From Gaiella sp051003695 (GTDB taxonomy: Bacteria > Actinomycetota > Thermoleophilia > Gaiellales > Gaiellaceae): a stretch of 5,321 nucleotides of DNA. The DNA is taken from NCBI GenBank assembly GCA_051003695.1, contig JBPCLB010000244.1, positions 1-5,321 on the forward strand, given 5' to 3'. A model generated the notes under the pieces. It worked only from the letters and a program-made list of their open reading frames with translations, was not told the DNA's origin and did no database searches. Shown here one piece after another: positions 1 through 5,321 of this stretch (position 1 is its first letter; each line of letters starts with the position of its first letter). Both the position numbers and the translations under genes were made by a program.

Positions 1-1
1 T

Positions 2-502
2 GCGCGCGTTGTTCGGTCGTACTGGGGCGGCGACCACTCGCTCTTCCTCGGCCAGGTCGAGTACGCCCACCACGGCGAGGGTCAACCGCTGCTCTTCCAC
101 GGCGGGCGCTACGAGCGGATGATCGCCGATCCGGAGCTGTTCTCGGCGCTGCCGCACGACCTCCTGCAGCACATCGTCAGCCGGGGAGCCGAGGCTTCCT
201 ACCCGGCGGGCTCCCTGCTCATGGCTCGCGGTGATCGCTCCGACGAGCTGATGCTCGTCATCGAGGGCACGGTCACCGTCGAGCGGCCGGGCCGCCGGCT
301 GTCACTCGGCCCGGGAGCGCTGATCGGAGAGATCGAGGTGCTCGACCCGGGCGCCGCGCGGATGGCGACGATCACGGCCGAGACCGACGTGCGTTGCGCC
401 GTCGTCACGCGCGACGTGCTCCTCGCCTCCTTCGAGGAGGATCCGAGAGCTGCGATCGCACTCCTCGGGATCCTCGCGAGCCGCTTTCGCGAGACGGCGT
501 GA
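2..502 (+). CDS. Flavin reductase-like domain fused to cyclic nucleotide-binding domain (5' partial)
   Basis: The reading frame is open from the left edge, so the true start is outside the window and 166 C-terminal residues are visible. The ATG at 119 is internal: the 39 codons before it read as the end of a flavin-reductase FMN-binding domain, with Gly-Asp-His at visible residues 10-12, then SLFLGQVE and a PLLFHGGRY ending. Family members use NAD(P)H to reduce FMN or FAD, often to supply a separate monooxygenase. Residues about 43-160 form a cyclic nucleotide-binding beta-roll. Its phosphate-binding cassette is recognisable: Gly109-Glu110 in LIGEIEVL, and Arg120 followed by MATITA. No helix-turn-helix follows; the protein ends in a short helix, so it is not a CRP-type transcription factor. 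The inferred role is a soluble reductase whose activity or assembly responds to a cyclic nucleotide or other ligand. It converges on the PhyH gene. Domain calls are firm; ligand and partner are unknown. Confidence 0.85.
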   Translation, partial: ARVVRSYWGGDHSLFLGQVEYAHHGEGQPLLFHGGRYERMIADPELFSALPHDLLQHIVSRGAEASYPAGSLLMARGDRSDELMLVIEGTVTVERPGRRLSLGPGALIGEIEVLDPGAARMATITAETDVRCAVVTRDVLLASFEEDPRAAIALLGILASRFRETA

Positions 503-538
503 GCGTCCGGTCGCGGGCGCGCCCCGCTCCACCAACGG
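503..538. other. Convergent intergenic gap with GC palindrome
   Basis: Only 36 bases separate the two convergent stop codons. The gap contains a 10-base palindrome, GGGCGCGCCC, at 515-524, which could fold into a short three-pair hairpin with a four-base loop. There is no T-run on either side, so this is at best a weak bidirectional termination region. Palindromes of this kind also arise by chance in DNA this rich in G and C. Confidence 0.25.
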
Positions 539-1402
539 CTAGACCGCATCGATGTCGGGTAGCTCGTCGAGCCAGGGTGTCCTGTAGCCCGTCTCGTCCC
601 ACAGCACAGGGAAGAACGACTCGTCGAGCGTAAGGTCGCCGCGCTTGCGGTAGCGCGAGTAGACCAGGTCGACCTGCTCGTGATGGAACCGCGCGTCGGC
701 GGGGATCAGGTGGGAGACGAGCGCCATGCGCGCAACGGACGCAGTCGCATTCGGTGCGGAGCCGTGGAAGCAGAGCCCATGATGGAACGATCCACCTCCC
801 GGCTTCACGACGACCGGCACCGTCTCCAGCTCGACCCCGACCGGCGCAGCAGCGCGGGCGGGCGCGAGCCAGTCCTCCGGCGCATGGAACTGCGACCTCT
901 CGGGGGGTGAGACCGGCCACAGGTGCGACCCGCTGGCGTACTCGATCGGCCCTGCGTCGGCGGTCGTCTCGTGCAGTGAGAGCCAGCACGTGACCATCAC
1001 GGGCGGCACGAGGTACCCGGCGTACGAGGCATCCTGGTGGAAGCCGATCGCCTTGGTTCCAGGCGGCTTCCAGAGCACGTTGTCCTGCAGCATCCGCACG
1101 CCCTGCCAGCCGGCGAGCTGCGCGGCGAGCCGTCCGGTGCGCTCGTGCAGCACCTGTGCCGCGATCGTGTCGTCTGCCCGCCAGCCGTTGCAGATCTGCC
1201 GCGTGCGATCCTCCGGATCGCGTCCGCGCACCCAGTTGACCTCGTCGGGCTTGATCCCTGTCTCGTACTCGCCGTCGAAGAGCCGCTCGTAGCGCTCGCG
1301 TAGCCGCTCGAGCGCGGGTCCGGAGATCAACCCCTCCTCCACGATCACGTATCCGTCGCGCTGGAACGTGTCGAGCTGATGCGAAGTGAGCGCATCGACC
1401 AT
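539..1402 (-). CDS. Phytanoyl-CoA dioxygenase (PhyH) family Fe(II)/2-oxoglutarate oxygenase
   Basis: This is a 287-residue protein, a usual length for bacterial PhyH-family oxygenases. These cytoplasmic enzymes use Fe(II), O2 and 2-oxoglutarate to hydroxylate, or oxidatively dealkylate, small molecules. The N-terminus (SHQLDTFQRDGYVIVEEGL, residues 7-25) is typical of the family. The iron-binding facial triad is visible as His122-x-Asp124 in FHQDASY and the distal His213 in LCFHGSAPN. Arg225, 12 residues after His213, is placed to bind the 2-oxoglutarate carboxylate. CWLSLHETTADAGPIEYASGSH (residues 139-160) is the family's central strand and turn. All key residues are present, so it should be active. 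The ATG at 1402 is the only good start because an in-frame TAG lies about 24 bases upstream, but no clear Shine-Dalgarno sequence precedes it. It is the last gene of the operon, 63 bases after the DUF1989-GcvT gene. The substrate cannot be read from sequence; ectoine hydroxylase-like or amine-oxidising roles are possible. Confidence 0.92.
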   Translation of the reverse strand: MVDALTSHQLDTFQRDGYVIVEEGLISGPALERLRERYERLFDGEYETGIKPDEVNWVRGRDPEDRTRQICNGWRADDTIAAQVLHERTGRLAAQLAGWQGVRMLQDNVLWKPPGTKAIGFHQDASYAGYLVPPVMVTCWLSLHETTADAGPIEYASGSHLWPVSPPERSQFHAPEDWLAPARAAAPVGVELETVPVVVKPGGGSFHHGLCFHGSAPNATASVARMALVSHLIPADARFHHEQVDLVYSRYRKRGDLTLDESFFPVLWDETGYRTPWLDELPDIDAV

Positions 1403-1425
1403 TGGCGAACGTCGGGGCGACTACC

Positions 1426-1449
1426 CGGGCGTGGCTTCAGCCTCGCCCG
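1426..1449 (-). other. Intercistronic hairpin between DUF1989-GcvT and PhyH genes
   Basis: On the transcribed (-) strand the gap between the two genes contains an inverted repeat. It has a 6-pair outer stem (CGGGCG with CGCCCG), one A/A mismatch, a 3-pair inner stem (GGC with GCC) and a TGAA loop. No T-run follows; the next bases are GGTAGTCG. This is therefore not a standard intrinsic terminator. It could stabilise the upstream mRNA, reduce read-through into the PhyH gene or mark a processing site. The base pairing is seen directly; the function is inference. Confidence 0.45.
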
Positions 1450-1465
1450 TCCATTGGGCGCGGGC

Positions 1466-3766
1466 TCACGAGCGCGGCCTCGTCTTGTCGGGGTCGTAGA
1501 ACGGGACACGTACGACGGTCGCCGGGATCCGCTTCTGGTGCCCGTCGAGCTTGCCCACCTCGACCTCGGTTCCGGGCTCCGCATGCTGCACCGCCATCCG
1601 GCAGAGCGCGATGTTCTGCTCGAGCACCGGAGAGCGGGTGCCGCTCGTGACGACGCCCACCTGGTGACGGCCGACGTGGACGCAGTCCCCGTGGCCGGCG
1701 GGCTCCTCGCCCTCCAGCCGCAGCCCGACGAGCGTGCGCTGCGGGTGCGCGCGCCGCTCGGCGAGTGCGTCCTTGCCCACGTAGTCGTTGTCCTTGTCCG
1801 CCGGGACGGTGAAGCCGATCCCTGCCTCGAACGGGTCGACCTGGTCGTCGAACTCGTAGCCGGCGAAGATCAACCCCGCCTCGATTCGCAGCATGTCGAG
1901 CGCTTCGAGTCCGAGCGGCACGAGCCCGTGGGGCTCGCCGGCCTCCGTGACCGCGTCCCACAGCGCCACCGCGTCCTTGGGGTGGCAGAAGAGCTCGTAC
2001 CCCAGCTCGCCCGAGTAGCCGGTGCGCGAGGCGACGATCGGAAGCCCGGTCGGGCCGCCGATCCGAGCGACGGAGAAGCGAAACCACTTGAGCTCGGCAA
2101 ACGGCGTCTGCATCGGTGCCGTCCAGACGATCGGCGTCAGCAGGTCGCGCGATGCAGGGCCTTGCACCGCGATGTTGTGGAGCTCGTCGGTCGACTCCTT
2201 CACCCAGGCACGGAGCCCCATGCGCTCGGCGACTTCACGCAGCCAGACGCCCCCGTAGGCCGAGCCGCCGATCCAACGAAAGTTCGTGGCGCCGATGCGG
2301 AAGACCGTGCCGTCGTCGATCATCCCGCCGGTGTCGGTGCACATCGCGGTGTAGACGACCTGACCGTCCGCGAGACGGCGCATGTCGCGCGTGACGGTCG
2401 CCTGTAGTAGCACCTCTGCGTCAGGCCCGAGAACCTCGAACTTCCGGAGGGGTGAGAGATCCATGACCGCGGCGCGCTCACGACACGCCCAGTACTCGGC
2501 GACCGCGCCGAGGTTGTCGTAGGCGGTCGGCAGCCAGTAGCCGTTGTACTCGGTGAAGCGACTCGTCAGCGCGCCGGTGCGCTGGCGGAATGCGGTGTCC
2601 CTCGTCAGCTGCGGCTCGGCCTCGGGCGTCACGCGGTGCGCGATCGCCGCCGAGAACCGCTCCGCCGCGGGATACACGCGAACATGCACCTCGGTCGGAT
2701 CCCACGCGTTCGCGGGGTCGACGTCGTCGGGGCACGCGCTCGAGAGGCACACGAGGTCGCTCGTCGCACGGAGCAGCACGTAGTCGCCCGGGCGTGACCA
2801 CGGCTCGTCGACGACGTAGAGATTATGCGCGTCGAAGGCGGTGTTGAAGAAAAAGTTGATCGCCGGCCAACCCTTGCGCGGCTCGATCGTGTACGGCGTC
2901 AGCTCGGCGTTGAAGTTGTCCGAGCAGTTGACGTGTCCGAAGTACCCGAGGTCCTCGTAGTACTTCGCCGTACACGCGAGGCCGAAGGTGTCGTGCCGCC
3001 CCACCGTGTCCCGCACGACCTCGACGAGCGGCTCGAGATCCTGGTCGAAGAACTTCGAGTGGAGCCCCGGCTGCGGATACGCGTTTCCCATCAACGAGCG
3101 CGTCGCGGTCGAGTCGAGCCCGCGTTCCTTGCCCGCGTGCAGCTTCGGTGTGCTGAAGGCGAGGAAGTCGGAGCACTGCCGTCCCTGGACGTCGATGATC
3201 TGGATGTACTCCCCCGCCCTCACCTCGTAGGCCATCGCGGAGGCGCGATCGACCTGAAAATCGAGGCGCGGATCGGCGAGCGGCTCGGGTAGCTTCGGAG
3301 CAGAGTCGGCTCGACGCTCCGCACGCTCGATCTGAACGAGGAGCTCCGACGCCGGGACGCCACCGTCGATCACCGGGCTGCCGGCTGGAGCCCCGACAAC
3401 GACGAGCGTGGGCCGGTCGGCGGTGAAGCGCTCCACGCTCCCCGGCGGCGAGCTCTCTCCGAAGAGCCTCGCCGCGCGGACTTCGGCGACGTTCAGCCCG
3501 TGTCCACGCAGCGCGACGGCGATCGAATCCGTCGGTGCAATCGCCCGGAGGACGCTCGCGGCGGCGTCCTGGGAGACGGCTATCCCTCCACCGACAACCG
3601 TCAGCTCGGCGACCTGGCCACCGGCGACGTCCCTGAGCTCGAGTCGATCACCGGCCTCGAGGTCGACCGCGGTCACCGCCCCCGGCCGGACGCGATACGT
3701 CTCGCGGCGCGGGTCGAACGGGACGAGCCCCGGGACGAGCAGTCGCGGGCGCTCGGTGACCGTCAT
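1466..3766 (-). CDS. DUF1989-GcvT fusion, predicted folate-dependent aminomethyltransferase-like enzyme
   Basis: This 766-residue cytoplasmic protein has three parts. Residues about 24-155 look like a degenerate DUF1989 copy. Residues about 170-368 are a full DUF1989 (urea carboxylase-associated) domain, with GRQCSDF at 195-201, ACTAKYYE around Cys265, GHVNCSDNFNAEL around Cys281 and SACPDD around Cys344; these cysteines are candidate metal or active-site residues. Residues about 385-766 are a GcvT aminomethyltransferase with its C-terminal barrel: TGGMIDD (Asp484/Asp485, the position of the GcvT catalytic aspartate), the folate-side RTGYSGELGYELF (581-593), and ALDMLRIEAGL (622-632). GcvT proteins move one-carbon units to tetrahydrofolate. 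Two DUF1989 proteins form carboxyguanidine deiminase in guanidine degradation, so chemistry on a C-N bond is plausible but unproven here. No GcvP, GcvH or Lpd lies nearby, so a role in glycine cleavage is unlikely. The ATG at 3766 is chosen because it overlaps the upstream stop as ATGA and follows GAAGG at 3775-3771; the frame stays open further upstream only as a shadow of the previous gene. Confidence 0.9.
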   Translation of the reverse strand: MTVTERPRLLVPGLVPFDPRRETYRVRPGAVTAVDLEAGDRLELRDVAGGQVAELTVVGGGIAVSQDAAASVLRAIAPTDSIAVALRGHGLNVAEVRAARLFGESSPPGSVERFTADRPTLVVVGAPAGSPVIDGGVPASELLVQIERAERRADSAPKLPEPLADPRLDFQVDRASAMAYEVRAGEYIQIIDVQGRQCSDFLAFSTPKLHAGKERGLDSTATRSLMGNAYPQPGLHSKFFDQDLEPLVEVVRDTVGRHDTFGLACTAKYYEDLGYFGHVNCSDNFNAELTPYTIEPRKGWPAINFFFNTAFDAHNLYVVDEPWSRPGDYVLLRATSDLVCLSSACPDDVDPANAWDPTEVHVRVYPAAERFSAAIAHRVTPEAEPQLTRDTAFRQRTGALTSRFTEYNGYWLPTAYDNLGAVAEYWACRERAAVMDLSPLRKFEVLGPDAEVLLQATVTRDMRRLADGQVVYTAMCTDTGGMIDDGTVFRIGATNFRWIGGSAYGGVWLREVAERMGLRAWVKESTDELHNIAVQGPASRDLLTPIVWTAPMQTPFAELKWFRFSVARIGGPTGLPIVASRTGYSGELGYELFCHPKDAVALWDAVTEAGEPHGLVPLGLEALDMLRIEAGLIFAGYEFDDQVDPFEAGIGFTVPADKDNDYVGKDALAERRAHPQRTLVGLRLEGEEPAGHGDCVHVGRHQVGVVTSGTRSPVLEQNIALCRMAVQHAEPGTEVEVGKLDGHQKRIPATVVRVPFYDPDKTRPRS
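3763..3766 (-). other. ATGA stop/start overlap (translational coupling)
   Basis: The TGA of the ACAD-fold gene (3765-3763) shares bases with the ATG of the DUF1989-GcvT gene (3766-3764). A GAAGG ribosome-binding-like sequence lies at 3775-3771, inside the upstream gene and 4 bases before the ATG. This arrangement normally means the two proteins come from one mRNA by coupled translation, and it fixes the start of the downstream gene. Confidence 0.8.
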
Positions 3767-5166
3767 CTCGCCTTCGCGGGCTCTTTCGCCTCTTGCGTCT
3801 CGGCCTCGGCGAGCAGTTGTTCCGCAAGCTCCCGCTTGCCCGACGCGTCGAGCTTCTTCACCTCGTTCTCGACCGCACGGCGGTTGTAGCTCTGGTTCCA
3901 GTAGTCGAGCGACTCGAAGCCGAGCAGCACCGCTTTGCCCACGAACTGCCGGAGCACCTCGTTGGTCGGGCCCATCACCCATCCCGCCTTCGCGTCGCGG
4001 AGATAGCGCTCGAGCTCCATATCGCGCTTGTAGCCCGAGCCGCCGCAGGCGTGGAGCATCTTGTCGACGACGTGCGCGGTGTTCTGCGCGGCGACGAACT
4101 TGATCTGCCAGGCCCAGTGCAGGAAGTTGCCCCGCGCGAGCACACCCGGCTCGAGCGCGATCGTGTTGTCGTTCGTGGCGCGGTCGAAGGCCTGCGCGAC
4201 GGAGAACACGAAGAGCCGCGAGGCATTGGTCTCCATCACCGCCTGTCCGACGTAGTCCTGGATCGTCGGGTAGTCGGCAACTCGCAGCCCGACGTCGACG
4301 TGCTTCTTCCGGGTTGTGTGTCGCTTCGCGATGTCGATCGCGCCGAGCGCGAGCCCGTTCCAGACCGAGGAGGAGCCGATCAGGAACCAGGGATCGACCG
4401 CTTCGTCGTTCGAGGTCGCGCCGTCGCCTTCCGGGCCGACGATCTGAGTGCCGGGAATCTCGACGTCGGTGAACGCGATCGCGCCCGACTGGTTGCCGCG
4501 CAGCCCGAGCGCGTCCCAGAGCGACGGCTGGGCCTCGCAGAACTCCTTGTCGACGACGAACACGGAGAGATCGTCGTAGCCCTTGAACTCGGGGCTCGTC
4601 GTCTGCAGGACATAGAAGTCGGCGAAGCCGCCCGACGTCGTCCACGACGCCTTCTTGTTGATCTTGTAGCCGCCGTTCTGCCGCTCCGCACGCGACGAGA
4701 CCGGGTACCAGAAATGCGAGCCGGTCTCCGGGTCGGAGTACGAGAGCGTGCCGATCAGACCCGTGTTGAGCGGCCGGATGTACTTGTCGACGAGCTCCGG
4801 CGTCGGGCGCAACATGATCGCCTGCACGGCGCCCATGTGCATCACGTAGCACATCGCCGTCGACGCGCAGCCGTAGCGCGCGATCGTCTCGCAGGTCATC
4901 GCGAAGGCGACGTGGTTCTCGCCGAGCCCGCCGTACTCCTTGGGCACGGTCAGCGCGAGGAACCCGTGCTCGCCGAGCAGCTCGAGGTTGCGCCGGGGGT
5001 ACGCGAGCTCGTCGTCGGAGCGCTTCGCGTTGGCACGGAGCTCCTTCTCGCAGAGCTCGATCAGCGTTGCCCGGAGCTCCTGCTGCCGGTCGGTGAGCAC
5101 CCAGTCGGGATCCCAGTCGTACCCGAGCCCCCAGAACGGCTCACTGCCCCACATCTTCTCGGCCAT
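3763..5166 (-). CDS. Acyl-CoA dehydrogenase-fold flavoprotein, possibly a monooxygenase
   Basis: This is a 467-residue protein, longer than the usual 380-400 of acyl-CoA dehydrogenases because of N- and C-terminal extensions. The N-terminal helical domain spans about 25-135 (GFLALTVPKEYGGLG at 68-82), the middle beta domain about 136-245 (GTLSYSDPETGS at 139-150, ALGLRGNQSGAIAF at 219-232), and the C-terminal helical domain about 255-420 (HACGGSGYKRDMELERYLRDAK at 372-393). These motifs indicate FAD or FMN binding. The usual Y-E-G-T catalytic region reads MGPTNE at 398-403, putting Gly399 where the glutamate base belongs. The alternative base position used by isovaleryl-CoA dehydrogenase falls near Trp260. 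The charged tail after about 430 is probably helical. The start at 5166 has a good GGAGGG; an in-frame ATG at 5247 lies upstream of the predicted promoter and is rejected. It is the first gene of the operon. It could be a dehydrogenase with a shifted base, or an ACAD-fold flavin monooxygenase of the DszC or amine N-hydroxylase type. The fold is certain; the reaction is not. Confidence 0.9.
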   Translation of the reverse strand: MAEKMWGSEPFWGLGYDWDPDWVLTDRQQELRATLIELCEKELRANAKRSDDELAYPRRNLELLGEHGFLALTVPKEYGGLGENHVAFAMTCETIARYGCASTAMCYVMHMGAVQAIMLRPTPELVDKYIRPLNTGLIGTLSYSDPETGSHFWYPVSSRAERQNGGYKINKKASWTTSGGFADFYVLQTTSPEFKGYDDLSVFVVDKEFCEAQPSLWDALGLRGNQSGAIAFTDVEIPGTQIVGPEGDGATSNDEAVDPWFLIGSSSVWNGLALGAIDIAKRHTTRKKHVDVGLRVADYPTIQDYVGQAVMETNASRLFVFSVAQAFDRATNDNTIALEPGVLARGNFLHWAWQIKFVAAQNTAHVVDKMLHACGGSGYKRDMELERYLRDAKAGWVMGPTNEVLRQFVGKAVLLGFESLDYWNQSYNRRAVENEVKKLDASGKRELAEQLLAEAETQEAKEPAKAR

Positions 5167-5174
5167 GCGCAGAA

Positions 5175-5180
5175 CCCTCC
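5175..5180 (-). promoter_or_regulatory. Shine-Dalgarno sequence of the ACAD-fold gene
   Basis: On the - strand this reads GGAGGG, ending 8 bases before the ATG at 5166. The strong match and ordinary spacing decide the start in favour of 5166 over the upstream ATG at 5247 and the internal ATG four codons downstream. Confidence 0.75.
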
Positions 5181-5210
5181 GGTTCGATGACGTCGCGTCG
5201 GTTCGGCGCC

Positions 5211-5239
5211 ATCGTACGTAGCCGCCTCCGCGGGGGCAA
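5211..5239 (-). promoter_or_regulatory. Predicted sigma70-like promoter of the three-gene operon
   Basis: On the - strand, TTGCCC (5239-5234) matches the -35 consensus TTGACA at 4 of 6 bases. TACGAT (5216-5211) matches the -10 pattern TANNNT. The spacer is exactly 17 bases. Transcription should start near 5204, giving a leader of about 38 bases before the ATG at 5166. The position upstream of the strong Shine-Dalgarno site and the overlap with a palindrome support it. Promoter calls from sequence alone in GC-rich DNA remain uncertain. Confidence 0.5.
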
Positions 5240-5251
5240 TGACTCATTGCC
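5235..5251. promoter_or_regulatory. Perfect 8-1-8 palindrome, probable operator over the -35 element
   Basis: GGCAATGA and TCATTGCC are exact reverse complements around a central C, giving 17 bases of perfect dyad symmetry. The centre is A/T-richer than its surroundings, as is usual for the binding site of a dimeric regulator (GntR, TetR, MarR or similar). It covers most of the predicted -35 element of the leftward promoter, which fits repression by blocking RNA polymerase. The regulator is not encoded in this window. The symmetry is seen directly; the operator role is inferred. Confidence 0.65.
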
Positions 5252-5252
5252 G

Positions 5253-5321
5253 CTGGGGGGACGGCGGTGCCGAATGAGGTGGTTCGGACAGGTCGCGAAT
5301 CGTGGGGTCGGACCCATGGGG
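5253..5321. other. Upstream non-coding stretch with small inverted repeats
   Basis: No convincing gene is seen here. Two shorter dyads occur: CCGAA (5270-5274) with TTCGG (5283-5287), and GGGTC (5305-5309) with GACCC (5311-5315). TCGGAC is repeated at about 5284 and 5308. GAATGA at 5272 resembles the half-site CAATGA of the perfect palindrome, so a weaker second regulator site is possible. A rightward frame is open from an ATG at 5274 to the edge, too short to judge; a divergent regulator gene could start here or just beyond the window. Confidence 0.25.

Noticed and set aside
119..502. A separate 127-residue cNMP-binding protein starting at the ATG at 119
   Set aside because: The frame is open to the left edge and the preceding 39 codons encode a recognisable flavin-reductase ending, so this ATG is internal to a fusion.
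1426..1449. Intrinsic terminator between the DUF1989-GcvT and PhyH genes
   Set aside because: The stem is strong but no T-run follows it on the - strand, so it is reported only as a hairpin of unknown role.
1379..2407. 342-residue open frame on the + strand opposite the GcvT domain
   Set aside because: It is antisense to conserved GcvT sequence, shows no family motifs and crosses an intergenic gap. It is a high-GC shadow.
1466..4852. A single 1128-residue protein on the - strand
   Set aside because: The part upstream of 3766 is an arginine-rich shadow of the ACAD-fold gene in another frame. The real start is the ATG in the ATGA overlap at 3766.
3793..5190. 465-residue open frame on the + strand opposite the ACAD-fold gene
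   Set aside because: It lies antisense to a gene with clear family motifs. Its composition (many R, V, L, E, with no recognisable domain) is typical of antisense frames in GC-rich DNA.
5167..5247. N-terminal extension of the ACAD-fold protein from the ATG at 5247
   Set aside because: The extra 27 residues are arginine-rich and low in family likeness. They would begin inside the palindrome and upstream of the predicted promoter, while the ATG at 5166 has a strong Shine-Dalgarno site.
5274..5321. Start of a divergent + strand gene at the ATG at 5274
   Set aside because: Only 16 codons are visible, with no recognisable motif or clear ribosome-binding site. It cannot be judged without sequence to the right.

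Overview
This is a GC-rich window (about two-thirds G+C by eye) with tightly packed genes and strong G/C preference at third codon positions. It looks like chromosomal DNA of a high-GC actinobacterium, possibly a soil or uncultured lineage such as Thermoleophilia. That taxonomic guess is inference. I see no rRNA, tRNA, insertion sequence, CRISPR array or phage gene.

Layout: (1) Positions 2-502 on the + strand hold the 3' end of a gene cut by the left edge. It joins the end of a flavin-reductase (FMN-binding) domain to a complete cyclic-nucleotide-binding domain. (2) A 36-base gap separates it from a convergent three-gene set on the - strand. In transcription order (right to left) this is an acyl-CoA dehydrogenase-fold flavoprotein (5166 to 3763), a 766-residue fusion of DUF1989 and a GcvT-type aminomethyltransferase (3766 to 1466), and a phytanoyl-CoA dioxygenase (PhyH)-family Fe(II)/2-oxoglutarate oxygenase (1402 to 539). 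The first two genes overlap by ATGA. The third follows after 63 bases that contain a strong hairpin. (3) Upstream of the first gene lies an apparently complete control region: a Shine-Dalgarno sequence, a sigma70-like promoter with 17-base spacing, and a perfect 8-1-8 palindrome over the -35 element.

How the genes may work together: the set looks like a small catabolic operon for an unknown, probably nitrogen-containing or methylated, substrate. The first enzyme has the ACAD fold but lacks glutamate at both usual catalytic-base positions. That resembles ACAD-fold flavin monooxygenases more than true dehydrogenases, and a flavin reductase lies in the same neighbourhood. The fusion protein could process a small amine or amidine (DUF1989) and pass a one-carbon unit to tetrahydrofolate (GcvT). 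The PhyH protein could hydroxylate or dealkylate an intermediate. The substrate, reaction order and any link between the + strand reductase and the operon are inferences. The families, motifs, gene boundaries and promoter palindrome are read from the sequence.
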